From: Dictyoglomus turgidum DSM 6724
GTDB lineage: Bacteria > Dictyoglomota > Dictyoglomia > Dictyoglomales > Dictyoglomaceae
Assembly: GCF_000021645.1 (NCBI RefSeq)
Contig: NC_011661.1
Span: forward strand, 652,723 to 716,722
Direction of reading: 5' to 3'
DNA: 64,000 nucleotides
The position numbers were made by a program, and so were the translations under genes. The notes beneath the pieces were generated by a model, which did no database searches, had not been told where the DNA came from, and saw only the letters and a program-made list of their open reading frames with translations. Within the stretch, counting starts at the first letter, position 1. Each line of letters starts with the position of its first letter. Below, in pieces: positions 43,472 to 52,287 of this stretch.

Positions 43472-44488
43472 ATGATTGCAGCAGTATGGAAGAATAGAAG
43501 AATATCCTTAGAGAATTTACCTAATCCTATCATTGAAAAAGGTGATGAAGTTATTATTAAAGTTCTTGCTTCGGGCATATGTGGCACTGATCTTCATGTG
43601 TTTTCAGGAAAGGCATATGGCAAAGATGGAATAATAAGGGGACACGAATTCTCAGGAAGAGTGGTTGAAGTAGGTAAAGAAACTAAAGGGATAAAGGTAG
43701 GAGATCTGGTAGCTGTTGACCCTAATATAACTTGTGGCTATTGTTATTTTTGTAAGAGGGGAGAAGTAAATCTTTGTGAGAATCTTATTGCTTTAGGTGT
43801 AGATATAGATGGAGGTTTTGCAGAATACTGCATAGTGCCTTATAAACAGCTTTATGTTTTTTCTAGCAAAATCTCCCCTGTAGAAGGAGCAATGATGGAA
43901 CCTGTGGCATGTGCTCTTCATGGAATTGAGAGATTAAATATTAAATCGGGGGATGTAGTGCTTATTGTAGGAGGAGGCGCCCTTGGATTGATATTACTGC
44001 AACTTGCAAAACTTTCTGGGGCTTCTAAGGTCTTTTTGGTGGAAAAGGTAGAATGGAAAAGAGAGATTGCAAAAGAGCTTGGGGCTGATGTGATTATAAG
44101 CCCTGAGGAGAATGTGGTAGAGATTATTAAAGAGAATAATAAAGGGAGAGGGGTAGATGTGGGAATTGAGGCGGTAGGAAAAGGGGAGACTGTGAGACTT
44201 ACCTTGGAAAATGTAAGAAGGGGAGGAAAAGTTTTAATATTTGGAGTATCCTCTCCTGAGGATTTAATTAGCATTTCTACCTATGACATATACTTTAAAG
44301 AGTTAACTATTATGGGCTCTTTTGTTAATCCTTTTACCAATTCAAAGGCTCTCTCCCTTATTGAAGAGGGGAAGATAAATGTGAAAAGAGTTGTTTCTCA
44401 TGAGTTTCCTATAGAGAAGATAGAAGAAGGAATAAAGATGGGGCTTTCTGGGGATGCTTTGAGGGTAATGATAACTTTTAAGGAGTGA
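43472..44488 (+). CDS. Zinc-dependent alcohol/polyol dehydrogenase (MDR family)
   Basis: 338 residues of the medium-chain dehydrogenase family. Catalytic zinc ligands are Cys in GICGTDLH and His-Glu in RGHEFSG; structural zinc Cys residues are in CGYCYFCKRGEVNLC. The cofactor domain has GGGALG. The pattern resembles threonine or sorbitol dehydrogenases acting on sugars, polyols or threonine with NAD(P); the exact substrate is open. ATG 43472; the ATG nine bases upstream is out of frame. First of three plus-strand genes (43472-45772) with very short spacing. Confidence 0.88.
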   Translation: MIAAVWKNRRISLENLPNPIIEKGDEVIIKVLASGICGTDLHVFSGKAYGKDGIIRGHEFSGRVVEVGKETKGIKVGDLVAVDPNITCGYCYFCKRGEVNLCENLIALGVDIDGGFAEYCIVPYKQLYVFSSKISPVEGAMMEPVACALHGIERLNIKSGDVVLIVGGGALGLILLQLAKLSGASKVFLVEKVEWKREIAKELGADVIISPEENVVEIIKENNKGRGVDVGIEAVGKGETVRLTLENVRRGGKVLIFGVSSPEDLISISTYDIYFKELTIMGSFVNPFTNSKALSLIEEGKINVKRVVSHEFPIEKIEEGIKMGLSGDALRVMITFKE

Positions 44489-44492
44489 TAAA

Positions 44493-44909
44493 ATGGTATT
44501 TGATATTATATGTACGGTTACTATTTTAGGGCTTGCTTTAAAGGGAATAAAAGAATTATTTTTTAACAGGCTTGCCTTAATTGTTTCTTTAATAATTGCT
44601 TTTTCTTTATCCTCAGTGCTTATGCCTATTTATGGGGAGTATATAAGACTTCCCATAAATCTCTCTTCTAATATATCAAGTTTTATATTAACTTTTATTC
44701 TTGCATATCTTCTTCTAACTCTTCCTGGATTCTTTTTAAAAGTGGCTGTTGGAGGTATTATTCTTATAATAATTTATGGGGTTATTTTGAACTTTATTCC
44801 TTTAGAATATCAGAAAATGATTGTCCAAAACTCTTATATTTATTCTTTTATAAAGCCCATAGTTTGGTATATATTGATTCTCTTTAGGTTTTTGAGAATT
44901 ATTAAATGA
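44493..44909 (+). CDS. Small CvpA-like membrane protein
   Basis: 138 residues with about four hydrophobic segments (LALIVSLIIAFSLSSVL, ISSFILTFILAYLLLTL and others) and an N-terminal FDIICTVTILGLALKGIKELF like the opening of CvpA-family proteins. The similarity is weak and no functional residue is known. The start is four bases after the dehydrogenase stop and the stop overlaps the phosphoesterase ATG, so it is co-translated with both. Confidence 0.7.
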   Translation: MVFDIICTVTILGLALKGIKELFFNRLALIVSLIIAFSLSSVLMPIYGEYIRLPINLSSNISSFILTFILAYLLLTLPGFFLKVAVGGIILIIIYGVILNFIPLEYQKMIVQNSYIYSFIKPIVWYILILFRFLRIIK

Positions 44910-45772
44910 AGATCTTTGCAATTTCTGATCTTCATATTGATTATCTAAGAATTCGGAGAGGGCTTAAGATTTTTGAAGAGAGGGAATTGCTAAAAGATTT
45001 TTTAAAGGAACTAACAAGTAAAGATGTTGATGTTTTTGTCTTTGCTGGAGATATCTCTGCTAAGTTGTGGGAAGTAGAATTATTTTTAGAGGTATTTAGA
45101 AAATTTTCAGGATTAAAGATCTTCGTTCCAGGAAATCATGATATCTGGAGGGAAGGTGAAATTACCAGCGATCAAAAGTATTACAAAATTCTTCCTGAGC
45201 TTTGTAAAGGGTATGATTTTATATATTTGCCCTTTAAACCCTTAGAATTTAGTAATTTAGCTATAATAGGGACTATGGGTTGGTATGATTATTCTCTTGG
45301 GGATAGTTATTATAGTAAAAGGGACTTTGAAAGGGGAGAGTATAAGGGTATTAGATGGAGAGAGACCTATTGGAAGCTTGTGAATTTTTATAACCATGAA
45401 AAAGTACTTAGAAATGAGGAGATTTGCGAGTTAATATATGAGGAGTTTCAAAATAGTCTTTTAAAAGTGGAAAAAAGTATAGAAAAAATTGTTATAACCC
45501 ATTTTATTCCTTTTGAAGAAATCTTGCCTATTAAGAATTTCTTTTCGGCTTATCTTGGGAGCAAAAAATTTGGAGATGTCATTGTTGCAAATAATGTAGG
45601 CAAAGTTATATGTGGACATGAGCATAAAAGTGGAGTCTTTTATGTGAGCAATATAACCGTATATAAGCCTGCTATTGGATATGCAGATTCCATTGAGTCT
45701 TTAATTTCTAAGTATAGACAAAACTCTATACTGATAGAGATATTAGATAATCACAGGCTTAGTATGATATAA
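44906..45772 (+). CDS. Calcineurin-like metallophosphoesterase
   Basis: 288 residues with the complete two-metal phosphoesterase motif set: ISDLHIDY, FAGDIS, PGNHDIW, VITHFIP and CGHEHKSG. It hydrolyses a phosphate ester or cyclic nucleotide; target not deducible. Overlaps the CvpA-like gene by four bases and the convergent ROK gene by 30 bases at its 3' end. Confidence 0.88.
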   Translation: MKIFAISDLHIDYLRIRRGLKIFEERELLKDFLKELTSKDVDVFVFAGDISAKLWEVELFLEVFRKFSGLKIFVPGNHDIWREGEITSDQKYYKILPELCKGYDFIYLPFKPLEFSNLAIIGTMGWYDYSLGDSYYSKRDFERGEYKGIRWRETYWKLVNFYNHEKVLRNEEICELIYEEFQNSLLKVEKSIEKIVITHFIPFEEILPIKNFFSAYLGSKKFGDVIVANNVGKVICGHEHKSGVFYVSNITVYKPAIGYADSIESLISKYRQNSILIEILDNHRLSMI

Positions 45773-46906
45773 CTCTAAGGCTCTATATATGGCTCCATAG
45801 ACTACTGTTTTTGGATAGAGAGCTGAAGGTATGATTTTTACAGGAACAGGCAAATAATATTCTATAGTTGGCTTTATCTTCCGCATTAAAATATTTAGGA
45901 ATTTTCCTACTATTCCACCTACTATTATGACTTCAGGATCAAGTACACTTACCATGTTTACTATAGCCTTTCCAAGGTATTCCCCGATCCTATCAATTAA
46001 TACTTTTATTTCTTCAACCTTGTTGTAATCATCGAAGATTATTTCCAAAAGAGTATATTTGGAGTCGAAGGATTTTGCTTTTTCAATGATTCTTGCTCCC
46101 GAAGCAACCCATTCTAAGGCACCTAAGGGAGTATATTCTACGCCAGGAAAGTTTTCATGGTGACTATCCACTACCATATATGAGATTTCACCAGCAAACT
46201 TATTACTTCCTTCATAAAGTTTACCATCTATGACAATTCCCGCACCTATTCCTGTACTTAGGCTTAAATATACTATATTTTTAAGACCTTTTCCTGCTCC
46301 TTTCCACATTTCACCCATTACAGCCGTATTCACATCATTCTCTAAAATTACCTGAGTTTCTGGAAAAGCTTCTTTTATTAAATTCTGAAGAGGAGCATGA
46401 TTCCACTCAGGTAGGTTTGGTGCGAAGATTAGTTTTCCCTCTTCTATAATACCAGCAATTCCTAAGGCAATTACTCTTATATTCTTCTCTTCAACACTGT
46501 TTTCTTTTAGAAATTGCTTTATTATGTCAATAAAGTTTTCTGGTTTCATCATATTTTTTTGCCGTAAATCATTAAGAGATAACACCTTTTCATATAAAAT
46601 CTCTCCACACAGATCTGACAAGGCAAAGCGCATGATAGATCCTTCTATGTCTCCTGCAAGAAAATATCCATGTCTTGCATTATACTTTAAAAGAATCCCT
46701 TTTCTTCCTTTAGAACCTTTTCCTTTTCCTACTTCAATAACTAATCCTTCTTTTAATAACTCTTTTATATGGGTAGAGACAGTGGGACGACTTAATCCTA
46801 ATCTTCTTGCAATTTCTGCACGGGATATAGGGCCTTCTTCTCTCAATAATTTCAAAATTTGTCCTTTATTAACTTCATCAATTAATTGAGGTCTTCCTAT
46901 CTTCAT
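45743..46906 (-). CDS. ROK-family transcriptional repressor lacking the usual zinc motif
   Basis: 387 residues. A MarR-like winged helix (ISRAEIARRLGLSRPTVSTHIKELL, about 26-50) precedes a ROK sugar-kinase-like domain with STGIGAGIVIDG and LENDVNTAVMGE. The usual ROK G-H zinc His and CxCGxxGCxE cluster are absent: the region reads GEISYMVVDSHHENFPGVEYTP. ROK repressors sense sugars and control their uptake or catabolism; loss of the zinc motif suggests changed ligand sensing. ATG 46906 has GGGGAG upstream. Divergent from mnmA, with a 16-bp palindrome between them. Confidence 0.88.
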   Translation of the reverse strand: MKIGRPQLIDEVNKGQILKLLREEGPISRAEIARRLGLSRPTVSTHIKELLKEGLVIEVGKGKGSKGRKGILLKYNARHGYFLAGDIEGSIMRFALSDLCGEILYEKVLSLNDLRQKNMMKPENFIDIIKQFLKENSVEEKNIRVIALGIAGIIEEGKLIFAPNLPEWNHAPLQNLIKEAFPETQVILENDVNTAVMGEMWKGAGKGLKNIVYLSLSTGIGAGIVIDGKLYEGSNKFAGEISYMVVDSHHENFPGVEYTPLGALEWVASGARIIEKAKSFDSKYTLLEIIFDDYNKVEEIKVLIDRIGEYLGKAIVNMVSVLDPEVIIVGGIVGKFLNILMRKIKPTIEYYLPVPVKIIPSALYPKTVVYGAIYRALELYHTKPVII

Positions 46907-46941
46907 ATTTTCTTCTCCCCATAAATAAAATTTTTAAATTA

Positions 46942-46970
46942 AAAATATAACGAAAGAAAAATTTTGTCAA
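46942..46970 (-). promoter_or_regulatory. Probable promoter of the ROK repressor gene
   Basis: Minus strand TTGACA (46970-46965), 17 bases, TATTTT (46947-46942). Confidence 0.55.
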
Positions 46971-46983
46971 GGAAAAATAAAGA

Positions 46984-46999
46984 TATAATTTAAATTATA
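46984..46999. promoter_or_regulatory. 16-bp perfect palindrome between the ROK repressor and mnmA
   Basis: TATAATTTAAATTATA is self-complementary and sits just upstream of the ROK -35 element and 29 bases before the mnmA -35. It is a candidate autoregulatory site, though AT-rich palindromes can arise by chance in this base composition. Confidence 0.4.
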
Positions 47000-47027
47000 G
47001 TATTTAACTTATGTTTATTTGTTAAGT

Positions 47028-47056
47028 TTGACTTTTCAATGAAAAAATCTTATAAT
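47028..47056 (+). promoter_or_regulatory. Promoter of mnmA
   Basis: TTGACT (47028-47033), 17 bases, perfect TATAAT (47051-47056). The transcript would start about 24 bases before the ATG at 47088. Confidence 0.8.
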
Positions 47057-47087
47057 TTATAAAAAATCCATACTTAAAAGGTATAAA

Positions 47088-48119
47088 ATGTCTATTAAAG
47101 TAGCAGTAGGAATGAGTGGCGGTGTGGATAGCTCCATAACTGCATACCTTCTTAAAAAAGAAGGGTATGAAGTTATTGGTTTAACTATGAACATTGCTTA
47201 TTCTTCTTCTATTAAAGATGCAAAAAAAGTTGCAGAATATCTTAATATACCTCATTTTTTTGTAGATCTAAAGAATGAATTTGAGGAAAAGATAATAAAA
47301 TATTTTGTGGAATCTTATAAGCATGGTTATACTCCAAATCCGTGTGTCTTCTGTAATAAATTAATAAAATTCGGACTTCTTCTTGAAAAGGCTAAGGAAC
47401 TTGGGGCAGATTTTCTTTCAACAGGTCACTATGTAAGAAAGGTCTGGGATGAGGAAAGGAAAACATATCTCCTTATGAGGGCTAAAGACCTAAAAAAGGA
47501 TCAGTCTTATTTTCTTGGGATGTTAACTCAGGAACAAATTAAAAAGACTCTTTTCCCTTTAGGGGAGCTAACAAAGGAAGAAGTAAGAAAAATAGCTGAT
47601 GAGCTTGGGATTTTTGTGGCTAATAAAAAGGAAAGTCAGGATATTTGCTTTTTGCCTGATAAGGATTATAAGAGATTTTTGAGTAAATATCTTGAAGATA
47701 AGCCAGGAAAAATTATTACGGAAGATGGAAAAGAAGTGGGTTATCATAGTGGAGTTTTCTCTTTTACTATAGGTCAAAGAAGGGGTTTAAGGGTTGCTTT
47801 AGGAGTGCCAGTTTATGTGAGAGATATTGATCCTAACACGGGGAATGTTACCGTAACAGATAGAGAGAAAGTATTTGGAAAAGAAGTTTATGCTGTTAAT
47901 GTAAATTATCCTTCATATTTTCCAGAGAAAAGAGAATTGAGGGCCTATGCTATGATAAGGTATAATATGAAACCTTCTCCTGGAGTATTGAAGATTGTTT
48001 CAGAAAAAGAAGTTTTATTTATATTTGATGACCCTCAGTGGGCTATTACTCCAGGGCAAATCCTTGTCTGCTATTTAGATAATCATGTTCTTTGTGCAGG
48101 TATAATTGAAAGAAAGTAA
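47088..48119 (+). CDS. mnmA: tRNA 2-thiouridylase MnmA
   Basis: 343 residues. Adds sulfur to U34 of tRNA-Lys, -Glu and -Gln, using ATP and a persulfide relay. The PP-loop GMSGGVDSS lies at residues 8-16; NPCVFCNKLIKF supplies the first catalytic Cys, STGHY follows, and SQDICFLPD supplies the second Cys. The C-terminal beta-barrel begins near residue 210. The start is ATG 47088 behind a strong promoter, with only a weak ribosome site (AAAAGGT). A single-gene unit ahead of the trp operon. Confidence 0.96.
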   Translation: MSIKVAVGMSGGVDSSITAYLLKKEGYEVIGLTMNIAYSSSIKDAKKVAEYLNIPHFFVDLKNEFEEKIIKYFVESYKHGYTPNPCVFCNKLIKFGLLLEKAKELGADFLSTGHYVRKVWDEERKTYLLMRAKDLKKDQSYFLGMLTQEQIKKTLFPLGELTKEEVRKIADELGIFVANKKESQDICFLPDKDYKRFLSKYLEDKPGKIITEDGKEVGYHSGVFSFTIGQRRGLRVALGVPVYVRDIDPNTGNVTVTDREKVFGKEVYAVNVNYPSYFPEKRELRAYAMIRYNMKPSPGVLKIVSEKEVLFIFDDPQWAITPGQILVCYLDNHVLCAGIIERK

Positions 48120-48138
48120 ATTTTTGAAAACCTATGAT

Positions 48139-48167
48139 TTGAAAATTTTTTATTTTTGTATTATAAT
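48139..48167 (+). promoter_or_regulatory. Promoter of the trp operon
   Basis: TTGAAA (48139-48144), 17 bases, perfect TATAAT (48162-48167), about 30 bases before the T-box leader. Confidence 0.75.
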
Positions 48168-48195
48168 TTATGACACAATTTAAGAAAGTTTTGTT

Positions 48196-48490
48196 TTAAA
48201 GGCTGAGAACAGGAGGAGTAGCTCCCAAGCGGGATCCAGAGAGGCCGGGTAAGGTGGAAGCCGGCTATCTGCGCAGGGAGTGAATGGGCCTGGGAGCTGC
48301 ATACTGAAAGGGAAGATAATGTTCTTCCTGAGTAAGCTATGCCGGAGTAGCCACCGTTATCAAGGCGAAGGGTATCGGAGGCGATGTGGTACTCCCGTAC
48401 CCGAGAACGAGATGGGCAATGTAGCCCAAGAAAGGTGGCACCGCGAGAGTAAACCCTCTCGCCCTTTTAAAAGGGCGAGAGGGTTTTTTA
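48196..48490 (+). ncRNA. T-box riboswitch, tryptophan-specific, upstream of trpE
   Basis: This 414-base non-coding gap holds a full T-box leader. Stem I runs from about 48200 to 48300 and closes by pairing GAGCTCC-like arms (GTAGCTCCC near 48228, GGGAGCTGC near 48292). The specifier loop contains GTGAATGGGCC, giving the Trp codon TGG at 48285-48287. The T-box proper TGGCACCGCG (48436-48445) follows, whose TGGC would pair with the GCCA end of uncharged tRNA-Trp. A terminator follows at 48454-48489. Uncharged tRNA-Trp binding would favour the antiterminator and switch on tryptophan synthesis. A reading frame across 48280-48573 is spurious. Confidence 0.95.
48454..48489 (+). terminator. T-box regulated terminator
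   Basis: CCCTCTCGCCC (48454-48464), TTTTAAAA loop that can itself pair, GGGCGAGAGGG (48473-48483), then TTTTTT. The left arm overlaps the sequence that follows the T-box motif, as expected for a competing antiterminator. Confidence 0.95.
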
Positions 48491-48533
48491 TTTGGAAGGT
48501 TTTTAAAACTCTTTTAGGGAGGTGGTCCCAATT

Positions 48534-49931
48534 GTGGAGAAGATTTTATCAACAAAAAACTATGTACCGATAATTTATGATTTTCCAGGAGATTTTGAAA
48601 CTCCGTCTAGTTTGCTTTTTAAAGTAAGGGATGAAGACTTTTTATTTCTTTTAGAAAGTGCAGAGGGTGGGGAGAGAGTTGGTAGGTATTCTTTCATAAG
48701 CTGGAGGCCCAAAGAAGTTTTAACCTTTAATAATGATGTAAATTTTGACATTTTGACATATCTTTCTGAAAGATTCCCTGTGGTTAATGTTAAAAATGGG
48801 AAAATTTTACCAAGATTTGTTGGAGGATTGGTAGGTTATTTTGGTTATGATTTGGTTAGGCAGTGGGAAAAGCTCCCTAATTTAACCCATGATCCTATTG
48901 GATTTCCCTTGGCAGAATTTCAGGTGGTAGATTTTTTAGTGGTTTTTGATCATCTTAAAAGGAGAATAAGCGTGATTTTTCTTATACCCGAAGAGGAAAT
49001 AGGTAATTTTGAGGTAAAAGATAGAATAGAAGAAAAAATCTCAGAGATTAAGGAAGTTTTAAAGAAACCAGTAGGAAATCTTTGTAAAGCAAACATTAAT
49101 GCACAAATAGAAAATTTAACTTCAAAGGATGAATACGAGGAGAATGTTAAAAAAGCTATAGAATACATAAAAGCAGGAGAGATATTTCAGGTGGTATATT
49201 CCCAAAGATTTTACACGAGATATGAGGGAGACCCTTACCTTCTTTATAGGGCTTTGAGGTTTGTAAATCCTTCTCCTTATATGTTCTTCTTAAAGTTTAA
49301 GGATAGATATTTAATTGGTTCTTCTCCTGAAGCTCTTGTAAAAGTTGAAGAAGGGAAAGCAGAGATAAGACCTATTGCTGGTACAAGAAGAAGGGGGAAG
49401 GACGAGGAAGAAGATATATCTCTTGAAAAAGAACTTCTTAGGGATGAAAAGGAAAAGGCTGAACATACTATGCTTCTTGATCTTGCAAGAAATGATCTTG
49501 GAAGGGTTGCAAAGATTGGTACTGTAAGGTGTGAAAATCTGATGCATGTAGAAAAGTACTCTCATGTAATGCATTTAGTAAGCACTGTTACTTGTGATGT
49601 TAGAGAAGGCATTCACCCTCTCGAGGTTCTAAGAGCTTCCTTTCCTGCAGGCACAGTATCTGGAGCTCCAAAGGTTCGAGCTATGGAGATAATAGAAGAA
49701 CTCGAGAAATATCGTAGAGGTCCTTATGCAGGAGGAGTTGGTTATTTTTCTCTAAATGGTAATTTAGACACTTGCATAACTATAAGGACATATCTCTTAA
49801 AAGGGAAAGATCTATTTATCCAGACAGGAGCTGGTATTGTTTATGATTCTATTCCAGAAAGAGAATATAAGGAATGTATAAATAAAGCTAAGGCTCTTTT
49901 TGAAGCCATAAAGATTGTGGGGGATATTTAA
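48534..49931 (+). CDS. trpE: Anthranilate synthase component I
   Basis: 465 residues. Converts chorismate to anthranilate with TrpG. The feedback-inhibition motif LLESAEGG (about 38-45) and the catalytic block IRPIAGTRRRG, LLDLARNDLGRV and GGVGYFSLNG are intact. I chose GTG 48534: the GTG at 48522 overlaps the GGGAGG ribosome site (48517-48522), whereas 48534 lies 11 bases after it. First gene of the trp operon, behind the T-box. The stop is one base before trpG. Confidence 0.95.
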   Translation: MEKILSTKNYVPIIYDFPGDFETPSSLLFKVRDEDFLFLLESAEGGERVGRYSFISWRPKEVLTFNNDVNFDILTYLSERFPVVNVKNGKILPRFVGGLVGYFGYDLVRQWEKLPNLTHDPIGFPLAEFQVVDFLVVFDHLKRRISVIFLIPEEEIGNFEVKDRIEEKISEIKEVLKKPVGNLCKANINAQIENLTSKDEYEENVKKAIEYIKAGEIFQVVYSQRFYTRYEGDPYLLYRALRFVNPSPYMFFLKFKDRYLIGSSPEALVKVEEGKAEIRPIAGTRRRGKDEEEDISLEKELLRDEKEKAEHTMLLDLARNDLGRVAKIGTVRCENLMHVEKYSHVMHLVSTVTCDVREGIHPLEVLRASFPAGTVSGAPKVRAMEIIEELEKYRRGPYAGGVGYFSLNGNLDTCITIRTYLLKGKDLFIQTGAGIVYDSIPEREYKECINKAKALFEAIKIVGDI

Positions 49932-49932
49932 T

Positions 49933-50511
49933 ATGGTGCTTTTAATAGATAATTACGACTCTTTTACTTACAATCTCTATCAGTATGTAGCTGAGTTTTG
50001 TAAGGTAAAGGTATATCGAAATGATAAAATAACTATTGAAGATATTTATAAATTAAATCCTCAGGCAATTATCATCTCTCCAGGACCTTCTATTCCCGAA
50101 AATGCTGGAGTAAGTATTCCAGTAGTAAAAGAATTTAAGAATAAATTGCCAATTCTTGGAATCTGCCTTGGACATCAGGCTATCGCTGCGGCTTTTGGAA
50201 CCAAGATTGTAAGGGCACCTGTTCCTGTGCATGGGAAAGTTTCTTATATTTATCACTCTCAAAATCCTATCTTTGAGGGTATAAATAATCCTTTTGAAGC
50301 AACAAGATATCATTCTCTTGTAGTGGACATAGATTCTTTGAGCTCTTCTTTAAAAGTTATAGCCTGGACCCAAGACAAACTTATCATGGGGATTCAATAT
50401 GAGGATAAACCAGTGTATGGATTGCAGTTTCATCCTGAATCTATATTTACAACTTTTGGAAAAAGAATAATTAAAAATTTCCTAAAAATAGGGGGTGTCA
50501 TATATGGTTAA
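49933..50511 (+). CDS. trpG: Anthranilate synthase glutamine amidotransferase
   Basis: 192 residues. Supplies ammonia from glutamine to TrpE. Opens LLIDNYDSFTYNL, has the oxyanion motif SPGPSIPENAG, nucleophile Cys in GICLGHQAI, and the His/Glu pair in LQFHPESI. ATG 49933 lies one base after the trpE stop; the upstream in-frame extension to 49915 is inside trpE. It is not fused to trpD, unlike in some enterobacteria. Confidence 0.96.
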   Translation: MVLLIDNYDSFTYNLYQYVAEFCKVKVYRNDKITIEDIYKLNPQAIIISPGPSIPENAGVSIPVVKEFKNKLPILGICLGHQAIAAAFGTKIVRAPVPVHGKVSYIYHSQNPIFEGINNPFEATRYHSLVVDIDSLSSSLKVIAWTQDKLIMGIQYEDKPVYGLQFHPESIFTTFGKRIIKNFLKIGGVIYG

Positions 50512-51514
50512 AGAATTTTTGAAAAAGATATCTGAAGGAAAGCATTTAAATTTTGAAGAGGCAAGAGAAATAGTACTTAGTATTGATAGGGAAGAGATTA
50601 CAGAGGCACAGCTTGGAGCTATTCTTCTCGGTTTAAGGTTAAAAGGAGAAAATCCAGAGGAGATAGCTGGTTTTGTGGATGTACTCCATGAAAAGGCAAA
50701 AAAAGTACCTAATAAGACTCCAGCTATAGATGTCTGTGGTACAGGAGGAGATAAATCAAATACTTTTAACATCTCCACTGCTGTAGCTTTTACTCTTGCA
50801 AGCTTAGGAATTAAAGTAGCAAAGCACGGTAATAGAGCTATGTCAAGTAAAGCGGGTAGCATTGATGTGATTGAGGCTTTGGGCTTCAAATGTAGCGATA
50901 ATCCTGAAGAAATTGCAAAGGACATAGATGATAAAGGAATAGGCATAATCTTTGCACCCTATTTTCATCCTGTGGTAGGTAAAGCGGTAAAGGTGAGAAG
51001 AGAACTTGGTATTGGAACCATATTTAACATGGCAGGTCCTATGTTAAATCCTGCTAATTTATCTGGACAAATTCTTGGGGTTTACTCAGAAAAAGTTATG
51101 CATAGAATGGCAGAAGCGTCTTTAATCTTGAAAAAAGATAATATTTTATTCTATCACGGTAAAGATGATGGAATTGATGAGATCTCTTTGTCTGGAAAAA
51201 CTGTTTTTGCCTATTTAAAAAATAGTAAAATAGATTATTTTGAATTTTCTCCTGAGGATATTGGAGTAAAGAGATATCAAAGAGAAGATTTTAATGGTGG
51301 AGATGCTCAGGAAAATGCCAAGATATTAGAGAACATTTTTAAGGGTAGAGCAAAAGAGGCTCATATTGACATTGTGGCAGTAAATAGCGCTTTTGCCCTT
51401 TGGGTTTTAGGAAAAGTAAAAGAGGTAAAAGAGGGCTTTGATATGGTAAAGGATCATATCATGAAAGGAAAAGTATATGAATATATTGAAACCTTGAGGG
51501 GGAAGACCGCATGA
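50504..51514 (+). CDS. trpD: Anthranilate phosphoribosyltransferase
   Basis: 336 residues. Joins anthranilate to PRPP. The PRPP motif VCGTGGDKSNTFNIST (about 77-92), KHGNRAMSSKAGS and the magnesium motif DEISL are intact. ATG 50504 overlaps the end of trpG by eight bases and follows GGGGGTG; GTG 50495 lies within that ribosome site and is rejected. The stop overlaps trpC. Confidence 0.95.
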   Translation: MVKEFLKKISEGKHLNFEEAREIVLSIDREEITEAQLGAILLGLRLKGENPEEIAGFVDVLHEKAKKVPNKTPAIDVCGTGGDKSNTFNISTAVAFTLASLGIKVAKHGNRAMSSKAGSIDVIEALGFKCSDNPEEIAKDIDDKGIGIIFAPYFHPVVGKAVKVRRELGIGTIFNMAGPMLNPANLSGQILGVYSEKVMHRMAEASLILKKDNILFYHGKDDGIDEISLSGKTVFAYLKNSKIDYFEFSPEDIGVKRYQREDFNGGDAQENAKILENIFKGRAKEAHIDIVAVNSAFALWVLGKVKEVKEGFDMVKDHIMKGKVYEYIETLRGKTA

Positions 51515-52287
51515 ATATTTTGGATAAACTTGTAGAGGAGAAGAAAAAAGTAATTTTCAATAAAATATATAAAATACCTAATAGCTTTCCTGAAAAGGAA
51601 AAGGACTATTTTTATAAAGTTTTAAGCAAGGATAGATTCAATATAATAGGAGAAATAAAACCTGCTTCTCCTGTGAAGGGAAAACTTCTTTCTCTAACCG
51701 TTTCTGAGATGGCAAGGATATACGATGGCGCTAAGGAAATATCTGCTATATCGGTCCTTACTGCTGAGTCTTTTTCTGCAAGTATGAATAATCTATCTTT
51801 GGTAAGGAAGATTACTCAGAAACCTTTGTTACAAAAGGATTTTATTCTTATACCTGAGCAAATTTACGAAGGAAGACTCCTTGGTGCTGATGCAATCTTA
51901 CTCATAGCAAGGATACTTTCTCAGAGTGATATTAAGGCTTTGTACAATCTTTGCTTGAGGCTTGATATGGAACCCATAATAGAGGTTTACAATGAAGAAG
52001 ATTTAGAAAAAGTAATTGATTTAAAACCAAGAATTATTATGATAAACAATCGAGATCTTACAAGTTTTAAAGTAGATATTAATAACACCTTAAGGTTATT
52101 GCCTCATATACCAGCAGATACTTTTGTGATAAGCGCCAGTGGTATAAAAGATGGAGAAGAAGTAAAGATTCTTTATGAGCATGGAGTAAAAGGTATTCTT
52201 GTTGGAGAAAGCATTGTGATCTCACAAGATCCTCAAAAGAAAATAGAGGAACTTTTTGAGGGATGTGGATTAAAATCTGTGGAATAA
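51511..52287 (+). CDS. trpC: Indole-3-glycerol phosphate synthase
   Basis: 258 residues. Closes the indole ring of CdRP. Catalytic residues lie in EIKPASPVKG (Glu, Lys), LLQKDFI (Lys), EVYNEEDLEK, NNRDL and SASGIKDGEEV. Not fused to TrpF. ATGA overlap with trpD; the 3' end overlaps trpF by 25 bases. Confidence 0.95.
   Translation: MNILDKLVEEKKKVIFNKIYKIPNSFPEKEKDYFYKVLSKDRFNIIGEIKPASPVKGKLLSLTVSEMARIYDGAKEISAISVLTAESFSASMNNLSLVRKITQKPLLQKDFILIPEQIYEGRLLGADAILLIARILSQSDIKALYNLCLRLDMEPIIEVYNEEDLEKVIDLKPRIIMINNRDLTSFKVDINNTLRLLPHIPADTFVISASGIKDGEEVKILYEHGVKGILVGESIVISQDPQKKIEELFEGCGLKSVE

Noticed and set aside
48522-48533. GTG at 48522 as trpE start
   Set aside because: It overlaps the ribosome-binding site; GTG 48534 has proper spacing.
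48280-48573. Open frame across the T-box leader
   Set aside because: It runs through the specifier loop and terminator of a clear T-box, has no ribosome site, and resembles no protein.
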